Source of the DNA: Hyphomicrobiales bacterium
GTDB lineage: Bacteria; Pseudomonadota; Alphaproteobacteria; Rhizobiales; Xanthobacteraceae
Direction: 5' to 3'
NCBI GenBank assembly: GCA_017305535.1
Contig: JAFKKN010000004.1
Span: 248,001-312,000, forward strand
Length of the DNA stretch: 64,000 bases
The notes beneath the pieces were generated by a model. The model saw only the letters and a program-made list of their open reading frames with translations. It was not told where the DNA came from and made no database searches. The stretch's first letter is position 1; each line of letters starts with the position of its first letter. Below, in pieces: positions 26,668 through 35,580 of the stretch. The position numbers and the translations under genes were made by a program.

Positions 26668-27150
26668 TCAGCGGCGTGCCGCCTTGCAGCGCGGGTTGTA
26701 GGCCCAATTGCGATCAAGCCCGCTCACGCACCATTCGACGCCGGGACCATAACCGGCGAAGCCGCCGTCCTCGATGATCGAATAATCCACCGTGCGCGGC
26801 TTGCCGTCGTTGAGCATGGCGCGGGCGCTGCAATAGCGGCGCGGAATGTTGTCCGAGGTCCACGGCCGGAAACCGGTCTCGCGCACGTGGTCGTAGCCGG
26901 TGATCTGCAACGCCGAATTCCAGAAGGTGCTTTCCTTCTCGGCGAACTGCGAAGAGATGGTGCCGAGCGCTGATTCGCAGGACGGCAGCACGCCGTCGTA
27001 ACGCGGACCGAACAAGCCAAAATTCATTTCTAGCGGGTTGGCGGCGTTTGCCGCCGGCGAAAGCGCCAATATGCCCAACAGCGCGCCCAGCACGGCGCCG
27101 ACACCACGTTTCGCGAAAGGCATGACAAGGCCGGTCATCGCTTCATCCAT
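26668..27150 (-). CDS. Secreted hypothetical protein upstream of RNase T2
   Basis: This protein of about 160 residues has a signal peptide (hydrophobic stretch VGAVLGALLGILALSPAANA) and a small mature domain with four cysteines, beginning NPLEMNFGLFGPRYDG and ending YNPRCKAARR. ATGs at 27150, 27138 and 27123 are possible starts. I do not recognise a named family. The 11-bp junction to the RNase T2 gene suggests a common transcript and a periplasmic role, perhaps as an accessory or inhibitor; this is inference. Confidence 0.65.
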   Translation of the reverse strand: MDEAMTGLVMPFAKRGVGAVLGALLGILALSPAANAANPLEMNFGLFGPRYDGVLPSCESALGTISSQFAEKESTFWNSALQITGYDHVRETGFRPWTSDNIPRRYCSARAMLNDGKPRTVDYSIIEDGGFAGYGPGVEWCVSGLDRNWAYNPRCKAARR

Positions 27151-27303
27151 CCTGAAATTGTGGCAGGGACGGTGCCGCGATCGCCGCGCGAGGTCAAGTG
27201 CGGCGCGGCAACACCGACGGACAACCGACGATTTGCGGCACGGCGGTCCTTTCCTTGGCGCTCCCGGCCGCATAAATTGCTCCGGAATGAATCGGAGATG
27301 ACC

Positions 27304-27594
27304 ATGCGAACGATCGGTATGGCTGCCATCGCGGCGGTGACGGCAATTCTGGCCTGTGGCAGTGCCCGGGCCGACTTTGTGCCGCCCTTCAAGGGCAACG
27401 ACACCGGCGGCATCATTTCGTCCAGCCTGATCGGCCAGACCGACATCCGGGCGCTGGCGGTCAACCACTGCGCGCAATACGGCAAGGTCGTCAAATGGCT
27501 GTCGATCCAGAAGACCTACGGCAACTACAGCTCGTTTGCCTGCATCTGGACCCGCCATGGGAGCTATGAGCGGCCGCTGCGCGTCCGCTACTGA
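27304..27594 (+). CDS. Small secreted hypothetical protein
   Basis: This 96-residue protein has a signal peptide ending GSARA-DF near residue 24 and a mature part with two cysteines (VNHCAQYGK and FACIWTRHG), FKGNDTGGIISSS near its start and a basic C-terminus. GGAG lies six bases before ATG 27304, preferred over ATG 27298. It is divergent from the RNase T2 pair. No family is recognised; a periplasmic location is likely. Confidence 0.6.
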   Translation: MRTIGMAAIAAVTAILACGSARADFVPPFKGNDTGGIISSSLIGQTDIRALAVNHCAQYGKVVKWLSIQKTYGNYSSFACIWTRHGSYERPLRVRY

Positions 27595-27637
27595 GCCGCG
27601 ACGGCCTGACACGGCGATGTGATCGATGGAGCAGCAG

Positions 27638-28186
27638 ATGCGATCGACGATCCTGTCCCTTTGCGCCGCGCGGCTGATCGCCGGGGTTGTGCTGGCAGGC
27701 CTGCCCGGCATCCTGACGGCAAACGCCGACGAGTTGCCGACGCGCAAACCCGGCTTGTGGGAAATCCGCATGGTTGATGCGGACACCAAGGCCGCCGGCA
27801 TGACCATGCAGCAATGCACCGACGCCGCGACCGACAAGGACCTGACGTCGAACCTGTCACCGATGGCGAAACAGACCTGTTCGAAAAACGATATCCGGAA
27901 AACCGCAGCCGGTTACATGACCGACGCGGTGTGCACCGTGAACGGCATGTCGATGACGTCCCACTCCGACATCACCGGCGATTTCAATTCGGCCTATACG
28001 GTGAAAGTGACGTCGAAAACGAGCGGCACGCCGGCCAACGTCCCGCATGATATCGCCATGACGGTCGAGGCCAAATGGCTGGGCCCCTGCAAGCCGGATC
28101 AAAAGCCGGGCGACATCGTCATGCCCGGCGGCTTCAAGATCAACATCACCGACATGCAGAAGCTGAAAGGCCTGCTGCCGAAGTAA
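27638..28186 (+). CDS. DUF3617-type secreted protein
   Basis: This protein of about 182 residues has a signal peptide ending TANA-DE and the DUF3617 pattern RKPGLWEIRMVD followed by a QQCTDAATD cysteine, MAKQTCSK and CTVNGMSMTSHS. The family is periplasmic and of unknown function. GGAG six bases before ATG 27638 favours that start over ATG 27626. Its stop lies two bases from the stop of the convergent thioesterase gene. Confidence 0.75.
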   Translation: MRSTILSLCAARLIAGVVLAGLPGILTANADELPTRKPGLWEIRMVDADTKAAGMTMQQCTDAATDKDLTSNLSPMAKQTCSKNDIRKTAAGYMTDAVCTVNGMSMTSHSDITGDFNSAYTVKVTSKTSGTPANVPHDIAMTVEAKWLGPCKPDQKPGDIVMPGGFKINITDMQKLKGLLPK

Positions 28187-28188
28187 CC

Positions 28189-28584
28189 CTAAACCACCCC
28201 GAAGCGCTCGCTGAAATCGGCCGTATTGACGAGGCCACGGCCGTGCCGCCCGTCGCCGATCTTGCGATCGCCGTCGAACGCCTCGACCTCGAAACGCACG
28301 ACGCGGCGCTCCACCTCGACGACGCGCGCGGTGGTCCGCACCACGCGCCCGACCGGCGTGGCCGCGAGATGCCTGATATTGACCTCGGTGCCGACCGTAA
28401 CCCAGCCCGCCGGCAAATGCGGCGCGATGGCGTCGCCCGATGTCAACTCCATTTCAAGGATCATCATCGGCGTGCCATAGACCGCCGGCATCATCGGAAC
28501 AAAATGTTGAACGGTCAGGTCATGTGTGACCGTCAGTAATCGCTCGGCACTCATGCCGATCTTGATAAAATCGCGTGCATCCAT
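28189..28584 (-). CDS. FlK-like hotdog thioesterase
   Basis: This 131-residue protein resembles the fluoroacetyl-CoA thioesterase FlK: VYGTPMMILEMELTS, then TVGTEVNIRHLAATPVG and VEAFDGDRKIGDGRHGRG. The Thr (GTP), Glu (LEME) and His (IRHLA) that form the FlK active site appear to be in place. Such proteins hydrolyse small acyl-CoA thioesters in the cytoplasm; fluoroacetate itself is not implied. It is divergent from a second thioesterase gene across a palindrome at 28697. Confidence 0.8.
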   Translation of the reverse strand: MDARDFIKIGMSAERLLTVTHDLTVQHFVPMMPAVYGTPMMILEMELTSGDAIAPHLPAGWVTVGTEVNIRHLAATPVGRVVRTTARVVEVERRVVRFEVEAFDGDRKIGDGRHGRGLVNTADFSERFGVV

Positions 28585-28696
28585 ACATGCACTCTTAGAA
28601 CCGGATCGGATGGACGTCGAGTCCCCCCATTCGTGCTTCTCCCCACCCCCCCTTTCGATCAGCGACCGCCGGGACTTCCCAACATCGTTTATATAT

Positions 28697-28709
28697 GATG
28701 ATAATCATC
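28697..28709. promoter_or_regulatory. Perfect palindrome with Fur-box-like core
   Basis: GATGAT-A-ATCATC is a perfect 13-bp palindrome in an AT-rich stretch between two divergent thioesterase genes. Its central ATGATAATCAT is identical to the middle 11 bases of the classical Fur box, but the outer bases do not match (about 13 of 19 overall). It lies 34 bp before the plus-strand start. Confidence 0.4.
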
Positions 28710-28742
28710 TAAACAGACGATGACGAAGGATCGGAAATCAGG

Positions 28743-29534
28743 ATGACGGAATTTCGCGGATTGATGGAGAGCATGACGCGCGCGGCCGACGGCTGGGCGA
28801 TCACCGTCAGCGACGATTGGCTGCAAGGCCGGACGGTCTATGGCGGACTTTCCGCCGCGCTGTGCCTCGAAGCCGCGCATCGGCAATTCGGCGACCTGCC
28901 GCCGCTGCGCTCGGCGCAGATCTCCTTCATCGGCCCGGCATCCGGCGACCTGAAACTCGTGCCGGTCGAGTTGCGCAGGGGCAAATCCACCGTGTTCGTC
29001 GGCGTCGATCTTTTCGGCGAAGCGGGCCTCGCGACGCGCGCGACGCTGTGCTTCGGCGCGGGCCGTGCGTCCAGGGTCGTGTTCGCCGCGAAAGCCGCCG
29101 CGCGAATCGACAAGCCGGAATCCTGTCCGACCTTCTTCGACAACGCGCCACCGCATCTGCGCTTCCTGCAACACATCGAGGGACGCAATGCCGGCGGCGC
29201 CCTTCCGTTCAGCGGCGCAAAAGACCCGATGATGACGCTGTGGCTGCGCCACCGCGATGCATCGCTGAAGCCCTCGCTGGTGCCGCTATTGGCGCTCGCC
29301 GATGCGCCGCCGCCGGCGATCGTCGCGATGCTGACAGCGCCGGGCCTCATCAGTACCATGACGTGGTCGATCGACCTGCTGACCGACACCATCGACACCA
29401 CCGATGGCTGGTGGCTGATCCGCACCGAGGCCGATGCCGCGGCGGACGGCTACACCAGTCAGGTCATGACAGTCTGGAACGCCGCCGGACAAGCGGTAAT
29501 GACCAGCCGGCAGAACGTCGCGGTGTTCGGCTAA
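28743..29534 (+). CDS. TesB-like acyl-CoA thioesterase family protein
   Basis: This 263-residue protein has the double-hotdog layout of the TesB-like (4HBT_3) family: N-terminal QGRTVYGGLSAALCLEAA and FIGPASGDLKLVP, and a C-terminal half with LISTMTWSIDLLTD and WWLIRTEADAAADG. It probably hydrolyses acyl-CoA esters. It faces the FlK-like gene across a shared 158-bp regulatory gap, suggesting related roles. The substrate is unknown. Confidence 0.8.
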   Translation: MTEFRGLMESMTRAADGWAITVSDDWLQGRTVYGGLSAALCLEAAHRQFGDLPPLRSAQISFIGPASGDLKLVPVELRRGKSTVFVGVDLFGEAGLATRATLCFGAGRASRVVFAAKAAARIDKPESCPTFFDNAPPHLRFLQHIEGRNAGGALPFSGAKDPMMTLWLRHRDASLKPSLVPLLALADAPPPAIVAMLTAPGLISTMTWSIDLLTDTIDTTDGWWLIRTEADAAADGYTSQVMTVWNAAGQAVMTSRQNVAVFG

Positions 29535-29551
29535 TTCGGTCAAAAGACGAG

Positions 29552-29658
29552 GCGTCGTCCCTGCGCGGGCAGGGACCCATAGCCATCGATTTTCATAAGT
29601 TTGGAAATCGTTATCCGCGCGTCTACGATGTGAGCGTTCCTGCTTTTGCGGGAACGAC
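29552..29658. repeat. Degenerate family 2 palindromic repeat
   Basis: CGTCGTCCCTGCGCGGGCAGGGACCCATA on the left and GCGTTCCTGCTTTTGCGGGAACGAC on the right form an imperfect version of the family 2 ends. It fills most of the gap between the thioesterase and tautomerase genes. Confidence 0.6.
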
Positions 29659-29676
29659 ATCGCAACATCCTTCGCG

Positions 29677-29883
29677 CTACTTGCCCTTCGCCGCCGGATT
29701 ACGCTCGGCGTAGGTCTTACCACCCTTCATTTTATGGTGCAGCGGCGCTTCGTTGATCTGGATGACGACGGCTTCGGCGTCGACGCCGAGATTCTTCACC
29801 AATGCCTGCGTGATGTCGCGCATCATGCCGGCCTTCTGTTCATCGGTGCGGCCTGCGGCCATGCTAATGGTGATCTCGGGCAT
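29677..29883 (-). CDS. 4-oxalocrotonate tautomerase family protein
   Basis: This 68-residue protein begins with the catalytic proline (MPEITISMAAGRTDEQK) typical of 4-OT tautomerases, with an alpha-beta pattern and VVIQINEAP in the second strand. Family enzymes interconvert enol and keto acids as small oligomers. It stands alone between repeats, so the pathway cannot be inferred from neighbours. Confidence 0.85.
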   Translation of the reverse strand: MPEITISMAAGRTDEQKAGMMRDITQALVKNLGVDAEAVVIQINEAPLHHKMKGGKTYAERNPAAKGK

Positions 29884-29927
29884 TTTTGCTTCCTCTCGTT
29901 TATCCGATCGCCTCGCTTATGAGCACC

Positions 29928-30031
29928 GGCGTCATCATCCGCGAAGGCGGATGATCCAGCAACCGCAACGATCGTGGAAGAACATCGATCTCACGGACTA
30001 CTGGATGCCCGCCTGCGCGGGCATGACGCCG
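29928..30031. repeat. Degenerate palindromic repeat, family 1-like
   Basis: GCGTCATCATCCGCGAAGGCGGATGATCC on the left and GGATGCCCGCCTGCGCGGGCATGACGC on the right resemble family 1 ends with altered inner stems. It lies between the tautomerase and hisS genes. Confidence 0.5.
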
Positions 30032-30036
30032 CAATT

Positions 30037-31506
30037 TCAATTTCCCCACGTCACATCATGACGCGCGAGCACCTCGCGCACCTTGGCGACAAGATCGCTT
30101 TCCGCGCACGAAAACTGCGCCGGCCGCGTCTCGCGCCATTCGGCGTTGGAGGCAATCGCGGCGGCAGCTTTCGCGCCCTCGATCAGATCCTTGATCTGCA
30201 CTTCGCCGCGCGCCTTCTCATCCGAGCCCTGAATGATGACGCAGGGCGAATTGCGCCTGTCGGCGTATTTGAGCTGGTTGCCCATGTTCTTCGGATTGCC
30301 GAGATAAAGTTCGGCGCGGATGCTGGCGTTGCGCAAAACCGCGACCATCTTCTGATAGTCGGCGACGCGCTCGCGATCGAACACCGTCACAACCACGGGG
30401 CCGAAATCCGGCTTGGTGTCGATCTTGCCGAGCATGGTGAGCGCCGCCTGCAAGCGCGACACGCCGATCGAAAATCCGGTCGCCGGCACCGGCTCGCCAC
30501 GGAAGCGCGACACCAGCCCGTCATATCGCCCGCCGCCGCCGACCGAACCGAAGCGCACCGGGCGACCCTTCTCGTCCTTGGTTTCGAGTAGCAGTTCAAC
30601 TTCGTAGACAGGGCCGGTGTAGTATTCGAGGCCGCGGACGACAGAAGGGTCAATCTTGATGCGGCTCTCATCGTAGCCGCCAGCGGTCACCAGCGAACGA
30701 ATTTGTTCGAGTTCGTCACGTCCATCGGCGAGAAGTTTGGATTCGCCCGCCGGTTTGCCTTCGGTAAAGGCAATCACCTGTTCGATAGCATCGGAAGCGA
30801 GTCCCGCGCCTTTGGTGAAGTCGCCGCTCTCGTCCTTGCGTCCTTCGCCAAGCAACAGGCGAACGCCTTCAGGACCGAACTTGTCCAGCTTGTCGATCGC
30901 GCGCAGCACCGTGAGCCGCCGTCCCGCATTGTCGTCGCCGCCGAGGCCGATGCTTTCAAGCACGCCATCGAGCACCTTGCGGTTGTTGACTTTCACCACA
31001 TAGCTGCCGCGCGGAATGCCGAGCGCTTCCATGGCGTCGGCGGCCATCATGCACATCTCGGCATCGGCGGCGGGCGACGCGCTGCCGACAGTATCCGCAT
31101 CAAACTGCATGAATTGACGGAAGCGGCCGGGGCCAGGCTTCTCATTGCGATAAACGTAACCCGCGCGATAGCTGCGATACGGCTTCGGCAGCGCGTCGAA
31201 ATTCTCCGCGACGTAGCGGGCCAGCGGCGCGGTGAGATCGTAGCGCAGCGAGATCCACTGCTCGTCGTCGTCCTGGAACGAGAACACGCCTTCGTTGGGC
31301 CGGTCCTGATCCGGCAGGAATTTTCCGAGCGCGTCGGTATACTCCATCGCCGGCGTCTCGACCGGCTCGAAGCCATAGCGCTCGTAGACGCCACGGATCA
31401 CCTCGGTCATGTGCCTTGTGGCGGCAATCTCGGACGCAGTGCGATCCACCAGCCCGCGCGGCAGGCGAGCGCGGAGTTTTTGCGGTTTTTTGGGTTTGTC
31501 AGCCAT
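30037..31506 (-). CDS. hisS: Histidyl-tRNA synthetase
   Basis: This 489-residue class II tRNA synthetase shows motif 2 [14 protein letters not shown], the histidine A motif [11 protein letters not shown], motif 3-like GFSIGVSRL and a C-terminal anticodon-binding domain ([18 protein letters not shown]). It charges tRNA-His. ATG 31506 ([10 protein letters not shown]) was chosen; the frame is open upstream into a repeat. It is monocistronic in appearance, with repeats on both sides. Confidence 0.95.
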   Translation of the reverse strand: MADKPKKPQKLRARLPRGLVDRTASEIAATRHMTEVIRGVYERYGFEPVETPAMEYTDALGKFLPDQDRPNEGVFSFQDDDEQWISLRYDLTAPLARYVAENFDALPKPYRSYRAGYVYRNEKPGPGRFRQFMQFDADTVGSASPAADAEMCMMAADAMEALGIPRGSYVVKVNNRKVLDGVLESIGLGGDDNAGRRLTVLRAIDKLDKFGPEGVRLLLGEGRKDESGDFTKGAGLASDAIEQVIAFTEGKPAGESKLLADGRDELEQIRSLVTAGGYDESRIKIDPSVVRGLEYYTGPVYEVELLLETKDEKGRPVRFGSVGGGGRYDGLVSRFRGEPVPATGFSIGVSRLQAALTMLGKIDTKPDFGPVVVTVFDRERVADYQKMVAVLRNASIRAELYLGNPKNMGNQLKYADRRNSPCVIIQGSDEKARGEVQIKDLIEGAKAAAAIASNAEWRETRPAQFSCAESDLVAKVREVLARHDVTWGN

Positions 31507-31547
31507 GGCGCGGGTGGTACCAGCGCAAGCACGGGGCGGCAAGGTCG

Positions 31548-31641
31548 TTTGGCGTCATACGCGGGCTTGACCCGCGTATCCATCGCTCTCCCAAATGCCC
31601 TTTCGAAGCGGATGGATGGCCGGGTCAAGCCCGGCCATGAC
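31548..31641. repeat. Palindromic intergenic repeat, family 1
   Basis: GCGTCATACGCGGGCTTGAC on the left and GGGTCAAGCCCGGCCATGACGC on the right bound a 94-bp element with the inner TATCCATCGC...GGATGGATGG pairing. It lies between hisS and the TadG-like gene. Confidence 0.8.
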
Positions 31642-31655
31642 GCCGAAGAAGAACG

Positions 31656-33317
31656 CTAGTTCACCAGCACGGCGCGGTCACAGCGGACGCCGGTAACCCA
31701 GACATCGGCCTGCCCGATGCCGACGCCGAGCGTCGCCAGCACTTGCGCCAGCAACTGATCGATCGAGCCGGTGGCGCCGCCGATGATGCCGGTGACCAGC
31801 CCGCCAAGGCCGGGGATCGGCAGACCCAGAGGACCCACTTGAACATTCAGCGACAGATCGCCGAGCAGGCTCGCGGTCAGGGATCGCGTGAAATTGGTGG
31901 TGGTGACGGTTTTTCTCGTCATCGCCTGAATATCGGCATAGCTGAAGGTGACCGGTGTCGACGTGGTGTTGCCGATGCCGGCATGGGCCTTGCCGGTGAG
32001 CTGGACCGCGCCAAGATCCACCAGCGTCGCCGGTCCCGGATTGGGCTTGCTGGTGAAATTGTTCAGGTTCGCCACCGAGACGTTGCCGATCCAGGCATCC
32101 ACAATGCCGGGCGTCACGCCGAGCCGCACCGTCGAACCACTGACGTCCGGATAACCGCAGCTCACCGCATCGAGGGTCGCGGTGCCGGAGGCGACCTCGA
32201 CATAGATCGGCAAATTCACCGCCGACACGCTGCCGCTGCCGATCAGTTTCACCAGCAACAGCACGCGGGTCTGCGCGGTATGCACGCTCGCCCCCTGCGT
32301 ACCTATGGCGATCCAACTCGAACCGCGCGGCTGCTCGCCGACCGTCGCGGTCAACGAGACGCTGGCGATGCCCGGCAGATTGAGGTTCACGCCCGCGGCG
32401 ACCTGATGCGTGCCGTTAGCGACCGCGGCAGCGGCGTTCAGGATATCAAGCGCGGAAAGATTCACGCCGGTCTGCGGTTTCTGCCCGGTCGAAAGATCAC
32501 GATAGGGACCAACATCCATCAGCTTTCCCAGTGCGATTTTCGTGGTAATGCCAGTCAATGCCGACGAAACCTGTTGCAGGGCGCCGGTCGCGGTATTGAT
32601 GCCACTCGCCGCCTGTTGCGCCGTCAACAGCGCGCTGACCACATCACCGATCTTCACGTTGCTGTCGAGCACGTCGGCATAGGTTCCGGCTGTCAGGTTG
32701 GCCTTGGTCGCCAGCGCGGAGAGGAAATCCAGCGCATCGATTTTCGCACTGGCCAGCGCCTGATAGTCCATCACCGACAGCGACAGCGACGTGCCCAGCA
32801 TGCTGCCGAGCACGGCATTGAGCAGCCCGCCGTCCAACGCCAGCAGCCGCGACCCGATAGCGAACGACGCCACCGCCGTGCTCGCCGCCGTAGCCTTGGT
32901 GGTGATCGTGAAGTGATCGCTACCCGTGAACATCCGCCCGAAGAACAGCGGCGTCTGCGTCCGCACCGTCACCCGCGCAGCGTTGGCGAGGCCGCTCGCC
33001 GGCGTCACGAAACGCGCTTGCGGGGCCAGCGCGGCCGACGGCGTATAGGTCCCGAGTTCTACCGACACCAGCGCATCCGCCGGATAGGCATTGTCCGTCA
33101 CTGTCGCCCGCGCCGCGCTTTCCGCCTTGGAGAGATTACTGGCAGCGACGATGGCCGCCAGGTCTGCCGCGCTCTGAGTCTTGCGCCGGTCGGCGAAGAC
33201 GGTGCCAACGTCGACGCCCAGCGCAGCGCAGCCCATCACCAGCATCATGCACCCCGCACCCATGATGGCGATGTTGCCTTCGCGGTCGGCGCGGAAACGG
33301 TGCAGCAGGTTCGGCAT
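31656..33317 (-). CDS. TadG-like pilus-assembly/envelope protein
   Basis: This 553-residue protein starts with a TadG-type N-terminus: a short basic segment, one membrane helix (IMGAGCMMLVMGCAALGVDV) and VFADRRKTQSAADLAA. The remaining 500 residues are Ala/Gly/Ser/Thr-rich and likely periplasmic or exported, with a C-terminal CDRAVLVN. GAGGAAA before ATG 33317 supports that start; a TTG at 33335 overlapping the upstream stop is the alternative. It follows a TadE gene. No other tad genes are present, so it may belong to a dispersed system. Confidence 0.75.
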   Translation of the reverse strand: MPNLLHRFRADREGNIAIMGAGCMMLVMGCAALGVDVGTVFADRRKTQSAADLAAIVAASNLSKAESAARATVTDNAYPADALVSVELGTYTPSAALAPQARFVTPASGLANAARVTVRTQTPLFFGRMFTGSDHFTITTKATAASTAVASFAIGSRLLALDGGLLNAVLGSMLGTSLSLSVMDYQALASAKIDALDFLSALATKANLTAGTYADVLDSNVKIGDVVSALLTAQQAASGINTATGALQQVSSALTGITTKIALGKLMDVGPYRDLSTGQKPQTGVNLSALDILNAAAAVANGTHQVAAGVNLNLPGIASVSLTATVGEQPRGSSWIAIGTQGASVHTAQTRVLLLVKLIGSGSVSAVNLPIYVEVASGTATLDAVSCGYPDVSGSTVRLGVTPGIVDAWIGNVSVANLNNFTSKPNPGPATLVDLGAVQLTGKAHAGIGNTTSTPVTFSYADIQAMTRKTVTTTNFTRSLTASLLGDLSLNVQVGPLGLPIPGLGGLVTGIIGGATGSIDQLLAQVLATLGVGIGQADVWVTGVRCDRAVLVN

Positions 33318-33331
33318 CGCGGTTTCCTCGC

Positions 33332-33763
33332 TCAAAATCCACCAAAGGGAATCGCCGCCGAACGCTCAATCCGCGGCCGCGGCATCGGCACGAATGTCGG
33401 CAACGCGAAGATGAAACTGCGCGACGCGTCGTAATCGACGGTGACCACGAAGACGTTGGCGCCTGACTTGGCACTGGCCACCGTCAGCCGATCGGCGACG
33501 ATCAACGGATAGGAACCGGCATTGGCGCTGACGTAGCCAGCGGCGAGGCTCGCGCGTTCGGTATCGTTGAGGCCGGCGATCGAACGCCGCGCCGCCTCCG
33601 CCGCAAGTTGCTGGACCCCATGCACCATCGCCAGGTACGAGCCGAAGACGATGATGCCGAATACCAGCAACAGAAACAGCGGCACGAGGATCGCGAATTC
33701 AACGGCGGATGCCGCATCGCGACTTCGAGCCAAACGACGGAGCTGATGAGCGAGCCATGTCAT
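33332..33763 (-). CDS. TadE family pseudopilin-like protein
   Basis: This 143-residue protein matches TadE: a basic start, then DAASAVEFAILVPLFLLLVFG with the conserved Glu after the cleavage-type site, followed by a helix and a beta-rich C-terminus. TadE proteins are minor pseudopilins of Flp/Tad pili. ATG 33763 has GGAG upstream; GTG 33769 is the alternative. The 243-bp upstream gap (33764-34006) is unusually AT-rich between 33770 and 33830 and probably contains the promoter. Confidence 0.8.
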   Translation of the reverse strand: MTWLAHQLRRLARSRDAASAVEFAILVPLFLLLVFGIIVFGSYLAMVHGVQQLAAEAARRSIAGLNDTERASLAAGYVSANAGSYPLIVADRLTVASAKSGANVFVVTVDYDASRSFIFALPTFVPMPRPRIERSAAIPFGGF

Positions 33764-34006
33764 GGCCACACTCCATCATACAACTATTAATTGTGTTTAT
33801 ATCCTATAACTCAATTTTAGATTGTATATTGGATGCCGGCGCATCGGGAAAACTGCGTAGCTCGCCTCGTCTCACGGCGCTCCGGCGGATCGCGTTCGCC
33901 GACACAAAAATAGCTGCTCTGCGGCGTTGCTACGTTTCCACTGACAACCAAAACGATCTAGGTTGAGCCCAGTCGTCAACCCATCAAGAAGCAGCAGAGG
34001 GACCCC

Positions 34007-35353
34007 ATGTTAGACAAGAGCCCAAATCAGCGCAGCGTGAATGTCCCGAACGATCTCGCTGCCTTCTGGATGCCGTTCACCGCGAACCGTGCGTTCAAGA
34101 AAGCCCCGCGCCTGCTCGCCGGCGCCAAGGACATGCATTACATCACCACCGATGGCCGCCAGGTGATCGATGCCGCCGCCGGCATGTGGTGCAGCAATGC
34201 CGGCCACGGCCGCAAGGAGATCGCCGCCGCGATCGGCAAGCAGGCGGAGGCGCTCGACTATGCACCGCCGTTCCAGTTCGGCATTCCGCAGGCCTTCGAA
34301 CTTGCCAGCCGCATTGCTGAACTGGCGCCGAAGGGCCTGGAGCAGGTCTTCTTCTGCAATTCCGGATCAGAAGCCGCCGACACAGCGCTGAAAATCGCGC
34401 TGGCCTATCATCAGATCAACGGACAGGGCGGGCGCAGCCGCCTGATCGGCCGCGAACGCGGCTATCATGGTGTCGGCTTCGGCGGCACCTCGGTCGGCGG
34501 CATCGTCGGCAACCGCAAGATGTTCGGCACGCTGCTCACCGGCGTCGATCATCTGCAATCCACCTACAACCGCGACAAGCAAGCCTTCAGCAAAGGCGAA
34601 CCGGAATGGGGCGCGGAGCTTGCCGATGAGCTGGAGCGCCTCGTCAACCTGCACGGCGCGAACACCATCGCCGCTGTCATCGTCGAGCCGATGGCCGGAT
34701 CGACCGGCGTGATCGCCGCACCAAAGGACTATCTCAAGCGCCTCCGCGAGATCACCCAAAAGCATGGCATCCTGCTGATCTTCGACGAAGTCATCACCGG
34801 CTTCGGCCGCCTCGGCTACGCCTTCGCAGCGGAACGCTACGGCGTGCTGCCGGACATGATCACGTTTGCGAAGGGCGTTACCAACGGCGCAGCACCGATG
34901 GGCGGCGTGATCGTTCGCGACACCATCTATGAGGCGTTCATGACCGGTCCCGAGCACGTCATCGAACTGTGCCACGGCTACACCTATTCGGCGCATCCGC
35001 TGGCGTGCGCGGCGGGCCTCGCGACATTGGATATCTACCGCGACGAAAAGCTGTTCGAGCGCGCCAACAAGCTCGAGCCGAAGTTCGCCGATGCCGTGAT
35101 GAGCCTGCGCAGCGAGCCCAACGTCGTCGACATCCGCACCGTCGGCCTCACCGCCGGCATCGAACTGTCGCCGAACAAGGATGGCCCCGGCAAACGCGGC
35201 TTCGAGGCGTTGCAGCACGGCTTCCACGACAACGACATCATGATCCGCGTCGCCGGCGATACCATCGCGCTTACGCCGCCCTTGATCATCAGCGAGGCTC
35301 AGGTCGGCGAAATCATCGAAAAGGTCGGCAAGGTGATCCGCGCGGTCGCCTGA
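34007..35353 (+). CDS. Omega-amino acid:pyruvate-type aminotransferase
   Basis: This 448-residue class III PLP aminotransferase has the layout of beta-alanine/omega-amino acid:pyruvate transaminases: FWMPFTANRAFKKAPR at the N-terminus, FCNSGSEAADTALK, ILLIFDEVITGFGR and the PLP lysine in TFAKGVTNG. It moves an amino group from an omega-amino acid or amine to pyruvate in the cytoplasm. AGAGGGACCCC precedes the ATG. A strong terminator follows, so it is probably monocistronic. Confidence 0.92.
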   Translation: MLDKSPNQRSVNVPNDLAAFWMPFTANRAFKKAPRLLAGAKDMHYITTDGRQVIDAAAGMWCSNAGHGRKEIAAAIGKQAEALDYAPPFQFGIPQAFELASRIAELAPKGLEQVFFCNSGSEAADTALKIALAYHQINGQGGRSRLIGRERGYHGVGFGGTSVGGIVGNRKMFGTLLTGVDHLQSTYNRDKQAFSKGEPEWGAELADELERLVNLHGANTIAAVIVEPMAGSTGVIAAPKDYLKRLREITQKHGILLIFDEVITGFGRLGYAFAAERYGVLPDMITFAKGVTNGAAPMGGVIVRDTIYEAFMTGPEHVIELCHGYTYSAHPLACAAGLATLDIYRDEKLFERANKLEPKFADAVMSLRSEPNVVDIRTVGLTAGIELSPNKDGPGKRGFEALQHGFHDNDIMIRVAGDTIALTPPLIISEAQVGEIIEKVGKVIRAVA

Positions 35354-35363
35354 TCGTTTCCCG

Positions 35364-35396
35364 GTTCCGCCGACGCTTCCGTCGGCGGAACTTTTC
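35364..35396 (+). terminator. Rho-independent terminator
   Basis: GTTCCGCCGAC and GTCGGCGGAAC form a perfect 11-bp stem with a GCTTCC loop, followed directly by TTTTC. It lies 11 bp past the stop of the aminotransferase gene. Confidence 0.85.
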
Positions 35397-35580
35397 AACG
35401 CTATTATCCCGGGCCGGCGGGCCGATTTCCCGGAACTGCGTTGTGGAGAGCTTGCGGGTTCCGAATCACCCGCAAGACGTGTCCTCGAATCAGGTCTAAT
35501 GGTACGAGTGGACCACGGCCCGATCGTCGGGCCGGGCTCAAGGCCACGGCCGGAGGCACACCGGGAAAGACACGCGGAGC

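Noticed and set aside
28189-28584. FlK-like thioesterase as evidence of fluoroacetate resistance
   Set aside because: FlK relatives are widespread without fluoroacetate metabolism, and no fluorinase or dehalogenase gene is nearby.
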